DNA of 64,000 nt from Caldivirga sp. Lineage in GTDB: Archaea; Thermoproteota; Thermoprotei; Thermoproteales; Thermocladiaceae. The notes under the pieces were generated by a model. That model saw nothing but the letters and a program-made list of their open reading frames with translations, was not told the origin of the DNA and searched no databases. Positions within the stretch are counted from its first letter, which is position 1. Each line of letters opens with the position of its first letter. The position numbers were made by a program, and so were the translations under genes. Location: assembly GCF_023256255.1 (NCBI RefSeq), contig NZ_JAGDXD010000009.1, positions 1 to 64,000 of the forward strand, given 5' to 3'. Of this stretch, positions 54,388 through 63,826 are shown in pieces.

Positions 54388-54691
54388 AGTTGAATAATTA
54401 ACTATAAGTCAGTACTATTTTTAAGTAATACGCGCCATAACTAATTGGTTTACCTTCCTTGCCCTAAAGGACAGGGCTTAAGTACGTGGTAAGGGTAATG
54501 GGATTCTCAGGGCCTCGTTGAATTAACTTCAATTACGGAAACAGTTTAAAACACTGTTAACTGCTTTAAATTATCATGAAGTTACGCATGCTGTTAACGC
54601 GCATAATGGTTAAGTACTACTGCGCGTATGCATCATTATTACGTATTCAAGTGAGGGAAGGTAAGCGCAGGAAAAGGAGGTGAGTGTTTTA
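54388..54691. other. Intergenic region between GH3 and surface-protein genes, with transposon-end-like hairpins
   Basis: It holds divergent promoters for both genes. A hairpin GCCCTAAAGGACAGGGC lies near 54469-54485 and another TTGAATTAACTTCAA at ~54517-54531. Their spacing is like the end hairpins of the TnpB element at 24-25.8 kb, so a solo IS200/IS605-type end is possible. No coding sequence is seen. Confidence 0.35.
54673..54683 (+). promoter_or_regulatory. Strong ribosome binding site deciding the start of the surface protein
   Basis: AAAGGAGGTGA lies 8 bases before the ATG at 54692. It covers the alternative GTG at 54680, so translation should begin at the ATG. Confidence 0.7.
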
Positions 54692-57535
54692 ATGAATACA
54701 ATTAGGGCTATGATACTCATTATTATATTGACAACCACCTCGGCAGTAATAGCCAACGCCCAATCAGCCGCTTGCTGGTACTACTGGCCTAATGTTAATG
54801 TCAATATTGGTCAAGGATTACTGGTTAAAGTGATGAATGGGTCCTATAACCTATACGTCTTTACGCCAACACAGTACAGTAGGTGGAGTAGTAGCGGTAA
54901 CGCATATGCAGTCTACTCAAGCAGGGTCACCACAGGCGCCTACTTAATACGCATTCCACCAGGCACATACTACGTAGTACTATACCCCACCCAATGCAAT
55001 GGGGTCACTAACGTCAGTATTAACGTTATTGGATTAGCCCCAACCGGTGTATCATCAACCATGCCTATTAACACCACCGCCATTTTAGGCTACTTCAATG
55101 TAAGTAGCATTAGGGCTTGGAACGCAAGCTACACCGCAGTCAACATACTAAGGGTACCTAAGGGTGGTGCTAGCCTTCAATTAAATGCCGTGGTGAGGGT
55201 TGAATTAATTAATGGCGGTTTTCAGGAGTATTGGCTTCAAGATGCCTTAATATTCATTACTAATGAGGGAGTGTTTAGGGTGGTTGATAATGTTTGGAAT
55301 GCTACAGCCCCTAAAGCCAACATGTCCCAGTACTTAATTAATGGCTCCGGAAGAGTTTATGAGGTTATGGGCATTAACCAATGGTATTACGGTTACATTA
55401 GTAGTTTCAACAAGTATAGTTTACCATTATCAGGTTACCTGGAGGTTAACGTGACTTTAATTAATGGTTCAGTGGTAGTCATGTTCGGCTACGCCATAAT
55501 AAGGAATGGGAGTAATTACGCATCGCCTACTATTACGTGGTTTGACAATGTGACTTTAGGAGTAAAGGCTAAGCAAGCATTAATAGTAACCACCCCCTAT
55601 GAGGAAACTGGAGGTGGATACGCCTATGACGTTGAGTTAGTTTTCGGGGGAAGCTTTAACGGTGAGCAGACTACCTTTGAAAGCCTCAATGCCCAATTAG
55701 CCATAATGCATTGGGGTGGGTCAGGCTGGGTGCCTTACAGCCAAGTCTACAACTTTGGTATGAATACTGCTGAATCTGCAACTGACTTAGTAACATCAAT
55801 AGCCAGTAACGGTAATGTGCAGGTCACAGTGGGTATACCATACTACGGTGAGTTAACTAATGCCTTTAAACCAACAATACCCACGAGCTTTATTGAGGTG
55901 ATTTACCCAAATGGTACCGTTAGGGGCTTCTACGTATTTAAAGAAACCATGGTTGCCTTACCCATGATAATAAGGGGTAATGGGATTACGTATGTTTTTA
56001 AGGGCATTATTGAATCATGTAATGGAGCAGTACGGTTAATTAGTAATAGTTCGGTCGAAGTGGTTCCAAGCATTAATAAATTGTCATCATGCATAATAAG
56101 GGGTAACTACAGCGTATACTTCCTAGTGGCGCTTAGGTCGCAGTACCCTATTAACGTTACCTTAGTTAATGGTACATTCGCAGTAACTAATATTGAGAGT
56201 TGGGTGCCTGCGAACTCATCACTAGTGATTAGAGTTAAGTCCATTTACACCTTCAATAACTTAACTAGGGTTAAGACTACTAACGAGACTTCAATTAATA
56301 TTACTGTTAGGACACCATTAAACCTTACTATTAACTGGATTAGGCAATACTTAGTCAACGCCAGTAGTATTGTACCCATTAATATTAATGGTTCATTAAC
56401 GTTAAGCTACGTGAATTGGGTTAATGAAGGTTCCATATTGGTATTAACGATACCGGGCTTCATTTACTTCAATAATGGAACTAGGTTAATGGCCTTGAAT
56501 AAGTCTAGCGTAGGCATTGTGGTTACGCATCCATTAGTCATTACTACCTCATGGGTTAGGCAGTATTTAGTCAACATTAGTAGCGTTGTCCCAATCCTAA
56601 TTAACAGTAGTCATTCAATAAATTATGTACATTGGGTGAACTCAGGCAGCATAATTAATGTAACAGTGCCAAGGTACTACTACGTTAATGGTAGTGTACG
56701 GTTAATGTCCCTTAACTCATCCGCTTTAATTACTGTTGATAAACCAATTAAGGCTGCTGTGAAATGGGTTAGGCAGTACTTGGTTAACATTAGTAGTCCA
56801 GTCCCTATAATAGTGAATGGGTCTCGGTTAATCTCCCTAATTAACTGGTTTAATGAATCAAGTACCCTGGTAATCAATGCGCAGTCCCACTACTACTTCA
56901 ATAATGGAACCAGGTTACTGCTCCTTAATTCAACAATGATTAAAGTAATCATTAATAGGCCCCTTAACCTCACTGTTAATTGGGTTAAGCAATACTTAGT
57001 TAATGTAACCAGTCCAGCATCCTTCACATTAAATGGTACTTTACTAGGATCACTGCTTGGGTGGTTCAACGCAAGTTCATTAATTAATATTACGCTTACA
57101 ATCCAATACTTCAGTAATGAAACTAGGCTACTTCCTTTAAACTCATCATTAATGCTCATTAAGGTTAATAAACCCCTCAACATTACTATCACTTGGGTTA
57201 GGCAGTACCTAGTTAATGTAACCAGTCCAATACCGTTAAGGATCAATGGTTCTGAGTTTAGGAATTACTCCGAGTGGGTTAATGCAGGTGCCTTAATCAT
57301 TTTAAGTGGCCCAATGAGGGTTATTGAGGGTAATTTAACTGTTATTAGGTTAACTTCAGTGTTTATTAATGGTCAAGCTCACAGTTCACTACCCATTAAT
57401 GTGACTGTTAATGAGCCATTAACGGTGAGTGTGGATTGGGTTAGGGATTACGTGATTTACTATTCAATAGCCTTACTTGTAATTATTATTATATTAATTT
57501 TAGTTGCTTCACATGGTGGAGTTAATAGATCCTAA
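54692..57535 (+). CDS. Large secreted surface protein with ~72-residue repeats and C-terminal anchor
   Basis: I do not recognise a named family. The signal peptide is AMILIIILTTTSAVIANA, ending before QSAACWYYW. The N-terminal ~480 residues are beta-rich with a second half (~290-470) that reads FGGSFNGEQTTFESLNAQLA. From ~540 to ~930 there are six repeats keyed by W(V/I)RQYLVN at 56336, 56552, 56765, 56981, 57194 and 57437, spaced 72, 71, 72, 71 and 81 residues, each with N-G-S/T-rich strands. The last copy changes to WVRDYVIYYSIALLVI and runs into the C-terminal helix. It is likely an S-layer-associated, N-glycosylated stalk protein. Very high N-x-S/T content supports extracellular location. 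Confidence 0.75.
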   Translation: MNTIRAMILIIILTTTSAVIANAQSAACWYYWPNVNVNIGQGLLVKVMNGSYNLYVFTPTQYSRWSSSGNAYAVYSSRVTTGAYLIRIPPGTYYVVLYPTQCNGVTNVSINVIGLAPTGVSSTMPINTTAILGYFNVSSIRAWNASYTAVNILRVPKGGASLQLNAVVRVELINGGFQEYWLQDALIFITNEGVFRVVDNVWNATAPKANMSQYLINGSGRVYEVMGINQWYYGYISSFNKYSLPLSGYLEVNVTLINGSVVVMFGYAIIRNGSNYASPTITWFDNVTLGVKAKQALIVTTPYEETGGGYAYDVELVFGGSFNGEQTTFESLNAQLAIMHWGGSGWVPYSQVYNFGMNTAESATDLVTSIASNGNVQVTVGIPYYGELTNAFKPTIPTSFIEVIYPNGTVRGFYVFKETMVALPMIIRGNGITYVFKGIIESCNGAVRLISNSSVEVVPSINKLSSCIIRGNYSVYFLVALRSQYPINVTLVNGTFAVTNIESWVPANSSLVIRVKSIYTFNNLTRVKTTNETSINITVRTPLNLTINWIRQYLVNASSIVPININGSLTLSYVNWVNEGSILVLTIPGFIYFNNGTRLMALNKSSVGIVVTHPLVITTSWVRQYLVNISSVVPILINSSHSINYVHWVNSGSIINVTVPRYYYVNGSVRLMSLNSSALITVDKPIKAAVKWVRQYLVNISSPVPIIVNGSRLISLINWFNESSTLVINAQSHYYFNNGTRLLLLNSTMIKVIINRPLNLTVNWVKQYLVNVTSPASFTLNGTLLGSLLGWFNASSLINITLTIQYFSNETRLLPLNSSLMLIKVNKPLNITITWVRQYLVNVTSPIPLRINGSEFRNYSEWVNAGALIILSGPMRVIEGNLTVIRLTSVFINGQAHSSLPINVTVNEPLTVSVDWVRDYVIYYSIALLVIIIILILVASHGGVNRS

Positions 57536-57604
57536 TGTTTGTTAATGATTGATTTATATCTTCACCTATTTTCAATTTTTCATTATTAAGCAGCTGAATG
57601 ACGC

Positions 57605-59236
57605 ATGACATTATCTCGCGTAGAAAGGCTTAAAAGAGCTTCATACATGTGGTGTATGTATATGTCTGATGTTGCCTTTGAGTCACTTACACCGGCTGAG
57701 TGGTTTAGGCGCAATAAGGAGATTGCGGGCTTCTCAAGCCCCAGTAGGGCAATGTATCAAACGGTCAGGGAACTTATTGAGAATGCCCTAGATGCCACTG
57801 AGAATCACGGCATATTACCCTCCGTTAAAGCAGCAATAAGGTACATTGATAAGGATAAGGACATATACTCAATATACGTTGAGGATAACGGCATAGGCAT
57901 CCCTGAGGAGGAAATACCCAATGTCTTTGGGCAAATATTCTACAGCTCTAAATACAGGATTAAGCAACATAGGGGCATTTTTGGACTTGGCGCCAAGATG
58001 GTTGTCCTCTACGCCCAATCAACCTCAGGAATGCCTGTTAGGGTAACGAGTTCAATGAAGGGTTCTCAATACATATACACTTATGAAATCAGCATAGATA
58101 CTGTTAAGAATAAGCCAGTAATACATAGTCACGTTAGGGTTGAGAATAAGTACGGTTGGCATGGTACCGCCGTTAAGGTGGTTCTTGAGGGTAATTGGCA
58201 GTATGCGAAGAGTAGGATTGAGGAATACTTCACTAGGACCGCCATGATAACCCCCTACGCGGAGATAATTCTTATTGAGCCTAATAACGAGGTCATCAGG
58301 TTCAATAGGATAACGACAATAATGCCGAAGCCGCCTATGGAGGGTTTACCTCACCCAAGTAGCATTGACCTTGAGTCCCTTAAGCAGTTAATAAACAGGA
58401 ACAGTGACATCCCGCTCATTGACTTCCTTAGGGAGAACTTCGATGGTATTGGTGATGAGACTGTTAAGGAGTTCCTAAAAACAGTGAACATTAGGGCTAG
58501 TAAGCATGTTAAGAGACTCAGCGAGACTGAATTAAGAATGCTTGCGGAGAAGATGAGGCAATTCAATGGTTGGAGGAGACCAAGGGCTGACTGGCTTTCC
58601 CCCATTGGTGAGAAGATACTGGCTAACGGTATACTCCACGTCCTTAAGCCTGAGGCAGTGTTCGTAACCACTAGGAAGCCTGCCTCATACTCAGGTCACC
58701 CATTCATAGTTGAGGCTGCCATAGCATGGGGTGGGTCAATAATGCCTTTGGATAAGCCAATACTATACAGGTACGCTAATAAAGTTCCCCTACTCCAAGA
58801 TGAGGGTAGTGATGTGATTAGGCACGTCATTGATGAGGTTGATTGGAGCCAATACAGGGTTAAGTTCCCAGCCCCCCTAGCCGTAGTGGTTCACGTATGC
58901 TCAACTAAAATACCCTATGCCTCAGCTGGTAAGGAGGCTATTGCTGATGTTCCTGAGATTGAAAAGGAGGTTAGGTTAGCGGTCAGGGAGGTTGCCAGGA
59001 AGCTTAAGGTTTACTTAGCCAGAAAGGAGAGGGAACATGAATTGCTAACTAAGTACGCTATACTTAGGCTTTACACTGATGAGGTTTCCTCAGCATTATC
59101 CTTCGCGTCTGGGGTTGATGAAGGTGTGATTAAGGGTAAGCTTGAGGAGTTGATTAAGAGGAAGCTAGGTCTTGACATAAGGGCTGGTCCACCCACCATT
59201 ACTGAAGGTGAGGTAAGCAACGTTGTAGTTACTTAA
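57605..59236 (+). CDS. top6B: DNA topoisomerase VI subunit B
   Basis: This GHKL ATPase drives strand passage of the archaeal type IIB topoisomerase. The 543 residues have SPSRAMYQTVRELIENALDA (Bergerat motif I), YVEDNGIGIPEEEI, FGQIFYSSKYRIKQHRGIFGLGAK (motif III), the H2TH segment ~270-340, and the transducer domain with catalytic Lys (~460). Family members usually begin at MSDVAFESLTPAEW, i.e. 57656 or 57662, where a TTAAAAG box lies ~25 bases upstream; the longer start is kept because another TATA (TTTATATC, 57553) would serve it. top6A, often adjacent, is not in the window. Confidence 0.92.
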   Translation: MTLSRVERLKRASYMWCMYMSDVAFESLTPAEWFRRNKEIAGFSSPSRAMYQTVRELIENALDATENHGILPSVKAAIRYIDKDKDIYSIYVEDNGIGIPEEEIPNVFGQIFYSSKYRIKQHRGIFGLGAKMVVLYAQSTSGMPVRVTSSMKGSQYIYTYEISIDTVKNKPVIHSHVRVENKYGWHGTAVKVVLEGNWQYAKSRIEEYFTRTAMITPYAEIILIEPNNEVIRFNRITTIMPKPPMEGLPHPSSIDLESLKQLINRNSDIPLIDFLRENFDGIGDETVKEFLKTVNIRASKHVKRLSETELRMLAEKMRQFNGWRRPRADWLSPIGEKILANGILHVLKPEAVFVTTRKPASYSGHPFIVEAAIAWGGSIMPLDKPILYRYANKVPLLQDEGSDVIRHVIDEVDWSQYRVKFPAPLAVVVHVCSTKIPYASAGKEAIADVPEIEKEVRLAVREVARKLKVYLARKEREHELLTKYAILRLYTDEVSSALSFASGVDEGVIKGKLEELIKRKLGLDIRAGPPTITEGEVSNVVVT

Positions 59237-59291
59237 ACGGATACCTGTTACGTTAGTAAAGCGTAAAACACCCAGGCTTAAGCACTGATTG

Positions 59292-60425
59292 ATGAGGCTG
59301 CTTGAGTATAAGGGTAAGGAGATACTGGCTAAGTACGGTGTAAGTGTGCCTAAGGGCATTGTAATCAGTAGCGTGAGCGACATTGATAAGAGTAACCTAA
59401 AGTACCCAGTCTTCGTTAAGTCCCAAGTACCCTTCGCCGGTAGGGCTAAGATGGGGCTTGTTAAGAGGGCTAGTAATAAGGATGAGGCTAAGCAAATAGC
59501 GTCAGAGTACTTGGGTAAGGTTATTCAGGACTTCGAGGTTAAGAAGGTTCTACTTGAGGAGGGGGTTGATGTTGCTAAGGAGTACTATGTCTCAGTAACC
59601 ATAGACAGATCCAGTAGGACATTCATAATCCTAGCTTCACCAGAAGGTGGGGTTGATATTGAGGAGATAGCTAGGACAAGCCCTGAGAAAATATACAGGG
59701 CCAGGATCCACCCCTTTGAGGGTCTTAGGGACTACACCGTTAACGCAATTAATAAGTTCATGGGCTTCACAGGGGACTTAGCCTCGAAGTTCGCCTCACT
59801 CCTCAGGATAATGTACAATGTGTTTGAGACGTATGATGCTGAGTTAGTGGAGATTAATCCGCTTGCCTTAACAAGGGACGGTAACTTCGTTGCCCTTGAC
59901 GTTAAAATAATGATTGATGATAATGCGTTGTATAGGCATGGGGACATTTCAGTTGAGGAGGAGGGCGACTTAACCAGGGAGGAGCTTGAGGCCAGGAAGT
60001 ACGGCTTCCACTACGTGGAGTTACCAGGCTACGTGGGTGTGGTTGGTAATGGGGCTGGATTAACAATGGCAACAATGGACTTAGTTAAGGAGTTTAAGGG
60101 TGAGCCGGCGGACTTCCTTGACGTTGGAGGTGGAGCAAGTAGGGATATTGTTAAGGCTGCCTTAACATTACTACTTAAGGATGAGAGAATTAAGGGTATT
60201 GTATTGAATATATTTGGTGGAATAACTAGAGGAGATGAGGTTGCGTACGGGGTTGTTGAGGCCTTTAAGGAGATTGGCGCATCTAAGCCATTAGCAATAA
60301 GGCTGAAGGGAACTAATGAGGAGGAAGGTAGGAGAATACTGGCCCCACTGGGGGTTAAAATTTATGAAACGGCCGAGGAGGCCATAGGTGAATTAATGAA
60401 GAATCTACAGGGTGGTGGAAGATGA
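59292..60425 (+). CDS. sucC: Succinyl-CoA synthetase (ADP/GDP-forming), beta subunit
   Basis: It forms succinyl-CoA or makes ATP/GTP in the citric acid cycle together with SucD. The 377 residues begin [20 protein letters not shown], with ATP-grasp sequences [40 protein letters not shown] and the CoA-ligase domain [39 protein letters not shown] at 59292 is preferred over TTG 59289. The stop overlaps the sucD start (ATGA). Confidence 0.94.
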   Translation: MRLLEYKGKEILAKYGVSVPKGIVISSVSDIDKSNLKYPVFVKSQVPFAGRAKMGLVKRASNKDEAKQIASEYLGKVIQDFEVKKVLLEEGVDVAKEYYVSVTIDRSSRTFIILASPEGGVDIEEIARTSPEKIYRARIHPFEGLRDYTVNAINKFMGFTGDLASKFASLLRIMYNVFETYDAELVEINPLALTRDGNFVALDVKIMIDDNALYRHGDISVEEEGDLTREELEARKYGFHYVELPGYVGVVGNGAGLTMATMDLVKEFKGEPADFLDVGGGASRDIVKAALTLLLKDERIKGIVLNIFGGITRGDEVAYGVVEAFKEIGASKPLAIRLKGTNEEEGRRILAPLGVKIYETAEEAIGELMKNLQGGGR

Positions 60426-61297
60426 TACTGGTTGATCAGAATACTAGGGTATTGGTGCAGGGAATAACAGGTAGTGAGGGGTCTAGGCATACACTGTACA
60501 TGCTTCAATACGGCACTAAGGTGGTTGCTGGGGTAACGCCAGGTAGGGGTGGTCAACAGGTCCACGGTGTTCCAGTCTATGATTCAGTGGAGGATGCATT
60601 AAGGAAACACCCTGAAATAAACACTTCAATAATATTTGTCCCAGCCAGGTTCGCCTCAGACGCTGTCTACGAGGCTGTGGATAATGGGATAAGGCTAGTG
60701 GTGATAATAACTGAACATATCCCCATACACGATGCAATAAGGTTTGTTAACTACGCCAAGTACAAGGGCACAGTGATAATTGGGCCAAACTGCCCAGGTG
60801 TTGTTAGTCCAACAGTAAGTAAGGTTGGTATACTGCCTAACAGCGTCTACGTTAAGAAGGGGCCGGTTGGTATAATATCCCGTAGTGGTACCTTAACGTA
60901 CGAAATATCATACCACCTAACCCAGGCTGGTTTTGGTCAAAGCACTGTGGTTGGTATTGGTGGTGACCCAATAATAGGCACTGATATGGTTGAGGCTGCC
61001 TTAATGTATGAGAATGATCCTGAAACAAAGTACCTAGTAGTAATTGGTGAAATAGGCGGTGATCAGGAGGAGAGGCTTGCTAATCTTGTTAGGGAGGGTA
61101 AGGTAACTAAGCCGATTGTAGCCTTCATAGCCGGTAGAACTGCACCACCAGGTAAGAGACTTGGCCATGCAGGCGCGATAATATCAATGGGAGTAGGCAC
61201 CTATGAGGGTAAGGTTAAGGCACTTGAGTCAGTTGGAATCAAGGTTGCTAAGACACCGCTTGAAGTTGTTAAGCTTGTTCGTGAACTCTCAAAGTAA
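60422..61297 (+). CDS. sucD: Succinyl-CoA synthetase, alpha subunit
   Basis: The 291-residue subunit binds CoA and carries the phosphorylated His. It shows [85 protein letters not shown] and the active-site His in [13 protein letters not shown]. All motifs are standard. It overlaps sucC by 4 bases. Crenarchaea may use it in the dicarboxylate/4-hydroxybutyrate cycle as well. Confidence 0.94.
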   Translation: MILVDQNTRVLVQGITGSEGSRHTLYMLQYGTKVVAGVTPGRGGQQVHGVPVYDSVEDALRKHPEINTSIIFVPARFASDAVYEAVDNGIRLVVIITEHIPIHDAIRFVNYAKYKGTVIIGPNCPGVVSPTVSKVGILPNSVYVKKGPVGIISRSGTLTYEISYHLTQAGFGQSTVVGIGGDPIIGTDMVEAALMYENDPETKYLVVIGEIGGDQEERLANLVREGKVTKPIVAFIAGRTAPPGKRLGHAGAIISMGVGTYEGKVKALESVGIKVAKTPLEVVKLVRELSK

Positions 61298-61562
61298 TGA
61301 AGTAATCAACTTAAAATAATGTTTTTAATATTCACGCTATTTCATTAATTACACCTACTCCACTGGTTGGGATAATAATCATAAATGCTGATTATGTAAA
61401 TAAAGACTCGTTAACCCAAGGGGAGTACAAAGTAAATACGCAAAAACCAGAGTCATTAACTCACTAAAATAGATGCCCTAGAACCTTACAATCGTAATAT
61501 TTTTGACATCTGTTTACAAGGTTACATGGGTCAATGCCTTAAAGTACCACATCTAGGATTCA

Positions 61563-61919
61563 TTAACTTAATAACAATTCTAGGTATTCCCTTAATGCTA
61601 CTGCGTTATTGTAGGGTGACTTTGATGAGTAGAGTAGGGTTATTGTTTTACCTTCCCTAAGCATCTCAATTATAACCTTCACCTTAGGATTATTCCTTAG
61701 TTCATTAAAGTACCTACTCTTAAATTCCTCCCACTTAGCTGGATCATGGCTGAACCACCTCCTTAACTCATCGCTAGGAGCCACATCCCTTAACCATAAA
61801 TCAACCTTAGCCTCATCCTTACTAATACCCCTAGGCCATAATCTATCCACTAGGATCCTCACGCCATCACTGCTTAATGGTGGTTCATAGATCCGTTTAA
61901 CCCTTATCAATGCAGTCAT
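61563..61919 (-). CDS. DUF488 family protein
   Basis: The 118 residues match DUF488: [60 protein letters not shown] and [20 protein letters not shown]. The family is small and uncharacterised; its residues suggest a nucleic-acid or phosphate interaction. Stands alone on the minus strand, next to the decayed ATPase. Confidence 0.9.
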   Translation of the reverse strand: MTALIRVKRIYEPPLSSDGVRILVDRLWPRGISKDEAKVDLWLRDVAPSDELRRWFSHDPAKWEEFKSRYFNELRNNPKVKVIIEMLREGKTITLLYSSKSPYNNAVALREYLELLLS

Positions 61920-61939
61920 TAGGCTAATAGGGGTGTGCC

Positions 61940-62552
61940 TTAAATTAAACTTACCCTAGTTACCTCGAACCTATTCACATCAATCTCATAGAAGAATCTA
62001 CCGAACAGTGGTGACTTAGGATCCTCAACACATATGAAGTCGTATAGTAGACCAACCTCAGACCCCGTTAATATGAATGTTACGTTTCTGTCGAAGTCAT
62101 AGGCATGGACCAGGGCATTGAGAACCTCACTTGACAAGGGGCCCCTCAGTCTCTGAGCCTCGTCGAAGACTATGATAACCCCTCTTCATTAAGCCTATCA
62201 AGCAATTCAGCTAAGCTAACCTGCTCCCTACCCTTTCATCTAATTTCAACGGCATTACCCAGTATTGAAATTCCGCTAACCCTCCTTAATATGTTGATAA
62301 GCTTATCGAGGCTAGATGATAAGGCATTAGATATTAACCTATATAGGTCCGACCTACCGTAGTTAATCCTAAGTGACCTACAGTCAATAAATACATAGGG
62401 TATCTTAACCTCGCTTAATGCGACGTTAACTATTGAGGTTTTACCAATCCTCCTAACCCCTTGGCTTATTGATGTTGTAGGATCTCGTTAAGCTCCCTAT
62501 CCCTATCATACAGGTCAGCCCTAGTCACTTTAGGCCTCTCATCAAATAGCAT
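61940..62552 (-). pseudogene. Decayed archaeal STAND-type ATPase
   Basis: The minus strand starts MLFDERPKVTRADLYDRDRE at 62552, then frameshifts before the P-loop (missing most of its loop), then GVRRIGKTSIVNVALSEVK and YVFIDCRSLRINYGRSDLY in a second frame, a TGA inside NAVEIR|KGREQ, then another frameshift before VIIVFDEAQRLRGPLSS and FILTGSEVGLLYDF. It ends SPLFGRFFYEIDVNRF, lacking the C-terminal winged-helix region. It aligns with the intact gene at 62601 throughout, so it is a broken paralogue beside it. Confidence 0.8.
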
Positions 62553-62600
62553 GACTACAACCCCCTTAGTCTTAAAAACCCTTTCACCACCCCCTATGAA

Positions 62601-63707
62601 TTAGGGGTAATTTGTGAAACATCTGAGACCCATTACGGCATCTCTCATTAACTTATCCGGTAGCGCATAGTTATCACCCTCCTTGATGAGTAGTGAGTAG
62701 TCTAGTAGCGCCTTTATTAACGAAGCCACGGCTGCATTGTTAAGCTCCCTACCCTCCATGGCCTCAAGCGTCCTCTTAATCATAGACCAACTGCACCCAT
62801 TGATACAAGTCTCCAATATTCTTATGTACCTCCGCTCAGCCAGATGCCTGCCCTCGTTGATGAAGTTGCAAACCTCCCTACGAATTAACTTAACCGCCTC
62901 CATCTTAACCTCATTTAAGGCCTCATGAATCCCTACCCTCAACGCCCTATACCCGAACAAGGTCAACCAGCCTGGATTCCCACCAAGCTCCTCATAAATA
63001 CGCTCAGCCTCATTAAACTCAATGCCATGCTCAGCGAAGCCTCGCCTTAGGAATTCAACCGCTTGATCCCTGCTAAAGGGCCTTAGTGTGATATCTACGT
63101 AGGCCCTACCGAATAGTGGTGATTCGGGATACGTTAATTTTAGGAACTTGGTAAAGACCCTGAACTCTGAGCCAGTTATAATCAGTGTTATGTTTCTTAA
63201 GTTATCGTAGGCGTAGGCTAATGTAGGCAGTATGTTGAAGCCCTTCGCCTTAACAAGCTCCTGAGCCTCATCAAGCACTATAACAGCCCTTAACCCCTCA
63301 TCACCAGCCCAATCATTTACTGTATCTAGTATATCGGCCAACATAACCCTATCCGCACCCCATGAAAAGCTCACCCTAAAGCCACTAATGCTCACGCCCC
63401 TAATCTTCGAAAGCATGGTCATTAACTTCCTTGACCTAACCCTATCATTAATAGTGTCCTCGAGGGCCTTCACGAAATCACGGTAGCTTACGTAACCCCG
63501 CTCCTCAAATCGTCTTAAATCTATGTAGAAGTAGCTGTTGGGCATGTGTTCATTAAGTACAGCCTTAATTAGGGATGATTTACCAACCCTCCTAAGGCCA
63601 AAGACAACTATAAGTGGCTCATTCAAGCTATCCCTAAGCCTATTAACCTCACCCTCCCTGTCGAACAAGTCCCTTAAACTCTCCTTAACCCTAATGTCAA
63701 AGAGCAG
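62601..63707 (-). CDS. Archaeal ATPase (PF01637 STAND-type)
   Basis: The protein has Walker A VFGLRRVGKSSLIKAV, Walker B VIVLDEAQELVK, sensor LIITGSEFRVFTKFLK, then SPLFGRAYVDITLRPFSRDQ and ELGGNPGWLTLFGYRALR, and a C-terminal winged-helix (EGRELNNAAVASLIKALLDY). This family is expanded in hyperthermophilic archaea and mostly unassigned. A TTG start at 63668 gives 355 residues; a CTG at 63707 gives 13 more that match the start of the decayed paralogue (LLFDIRVKESLRDL versus MLFDERPKVTRADL), so I extend the gene. Non-ATG starts are all that is available; an in-frame TAA precedes the CTG. Confidence 0.82.
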   Translation of the reverse strand: MLFDIRVKESLRDLFDREGEVNRLRDSLNEPLIVVFGLRRVGKSSLIKAVLNEHMPNSYFYIDLRRFEERGYVSYRDFVKALEDTINDRVRSRKLMTMLSKIRGVSISGFRVSFSWGADRVMLADILDTVNDWAGDEGLRAVIVLDEAQELVKAKGFNILPTLAYAYDNLRNITLIITGSEFRVFTKFLKLTYPESPLFGRAYVDITLRPFSRDQAVEFLRRGFAEHGIEFNEAERIYEELGGNPGWLTLFGYRALRVGIHEALNEVKMEAVKLIRREVCNFINEGRHLAERRYIRILETCINGCSWSMIKRTLEAMEGRELNNAAVASLIKALLDYSLLIKEGDNYALPDKLMRDAVMGLRCFTNYP

Positions 63708-63742
63708 TTACCCCCACCCAACCAGGTTACCCCCACCTAACC
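63707..63742. repeat. Two 17-nt direct repeats in the ATPase promoter
   Basis: GTTACCCCCACCCAACC (63707-63723) and GTTACCCCCACCTAACC (63726-63742) differ at one base. They lie between the TATA box (63741-63750) and the probable start, where a repressor would block the polymerase. An autoregulatory operator is a reasonable guess. Confidence 0.5.
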
Positions 63743-63750
63743 TTATAAAC
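63741..63750 (-). promoter_or_regulatory. TATA box of the archaeal ATPase gene
   Basis: On the minus strand this reads GTTTATAAGG. Transcription would begin near 63716-63720, inside the first direct repeat. Confidence 0.5.
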
Positions 63751-63826
63751 CCTAAGGCACTGCAAATAACTTGATTATTTTGAAAAATTAAGTTGATTTA
63801 ATGTAAATATATTTAAATTAACTCAT

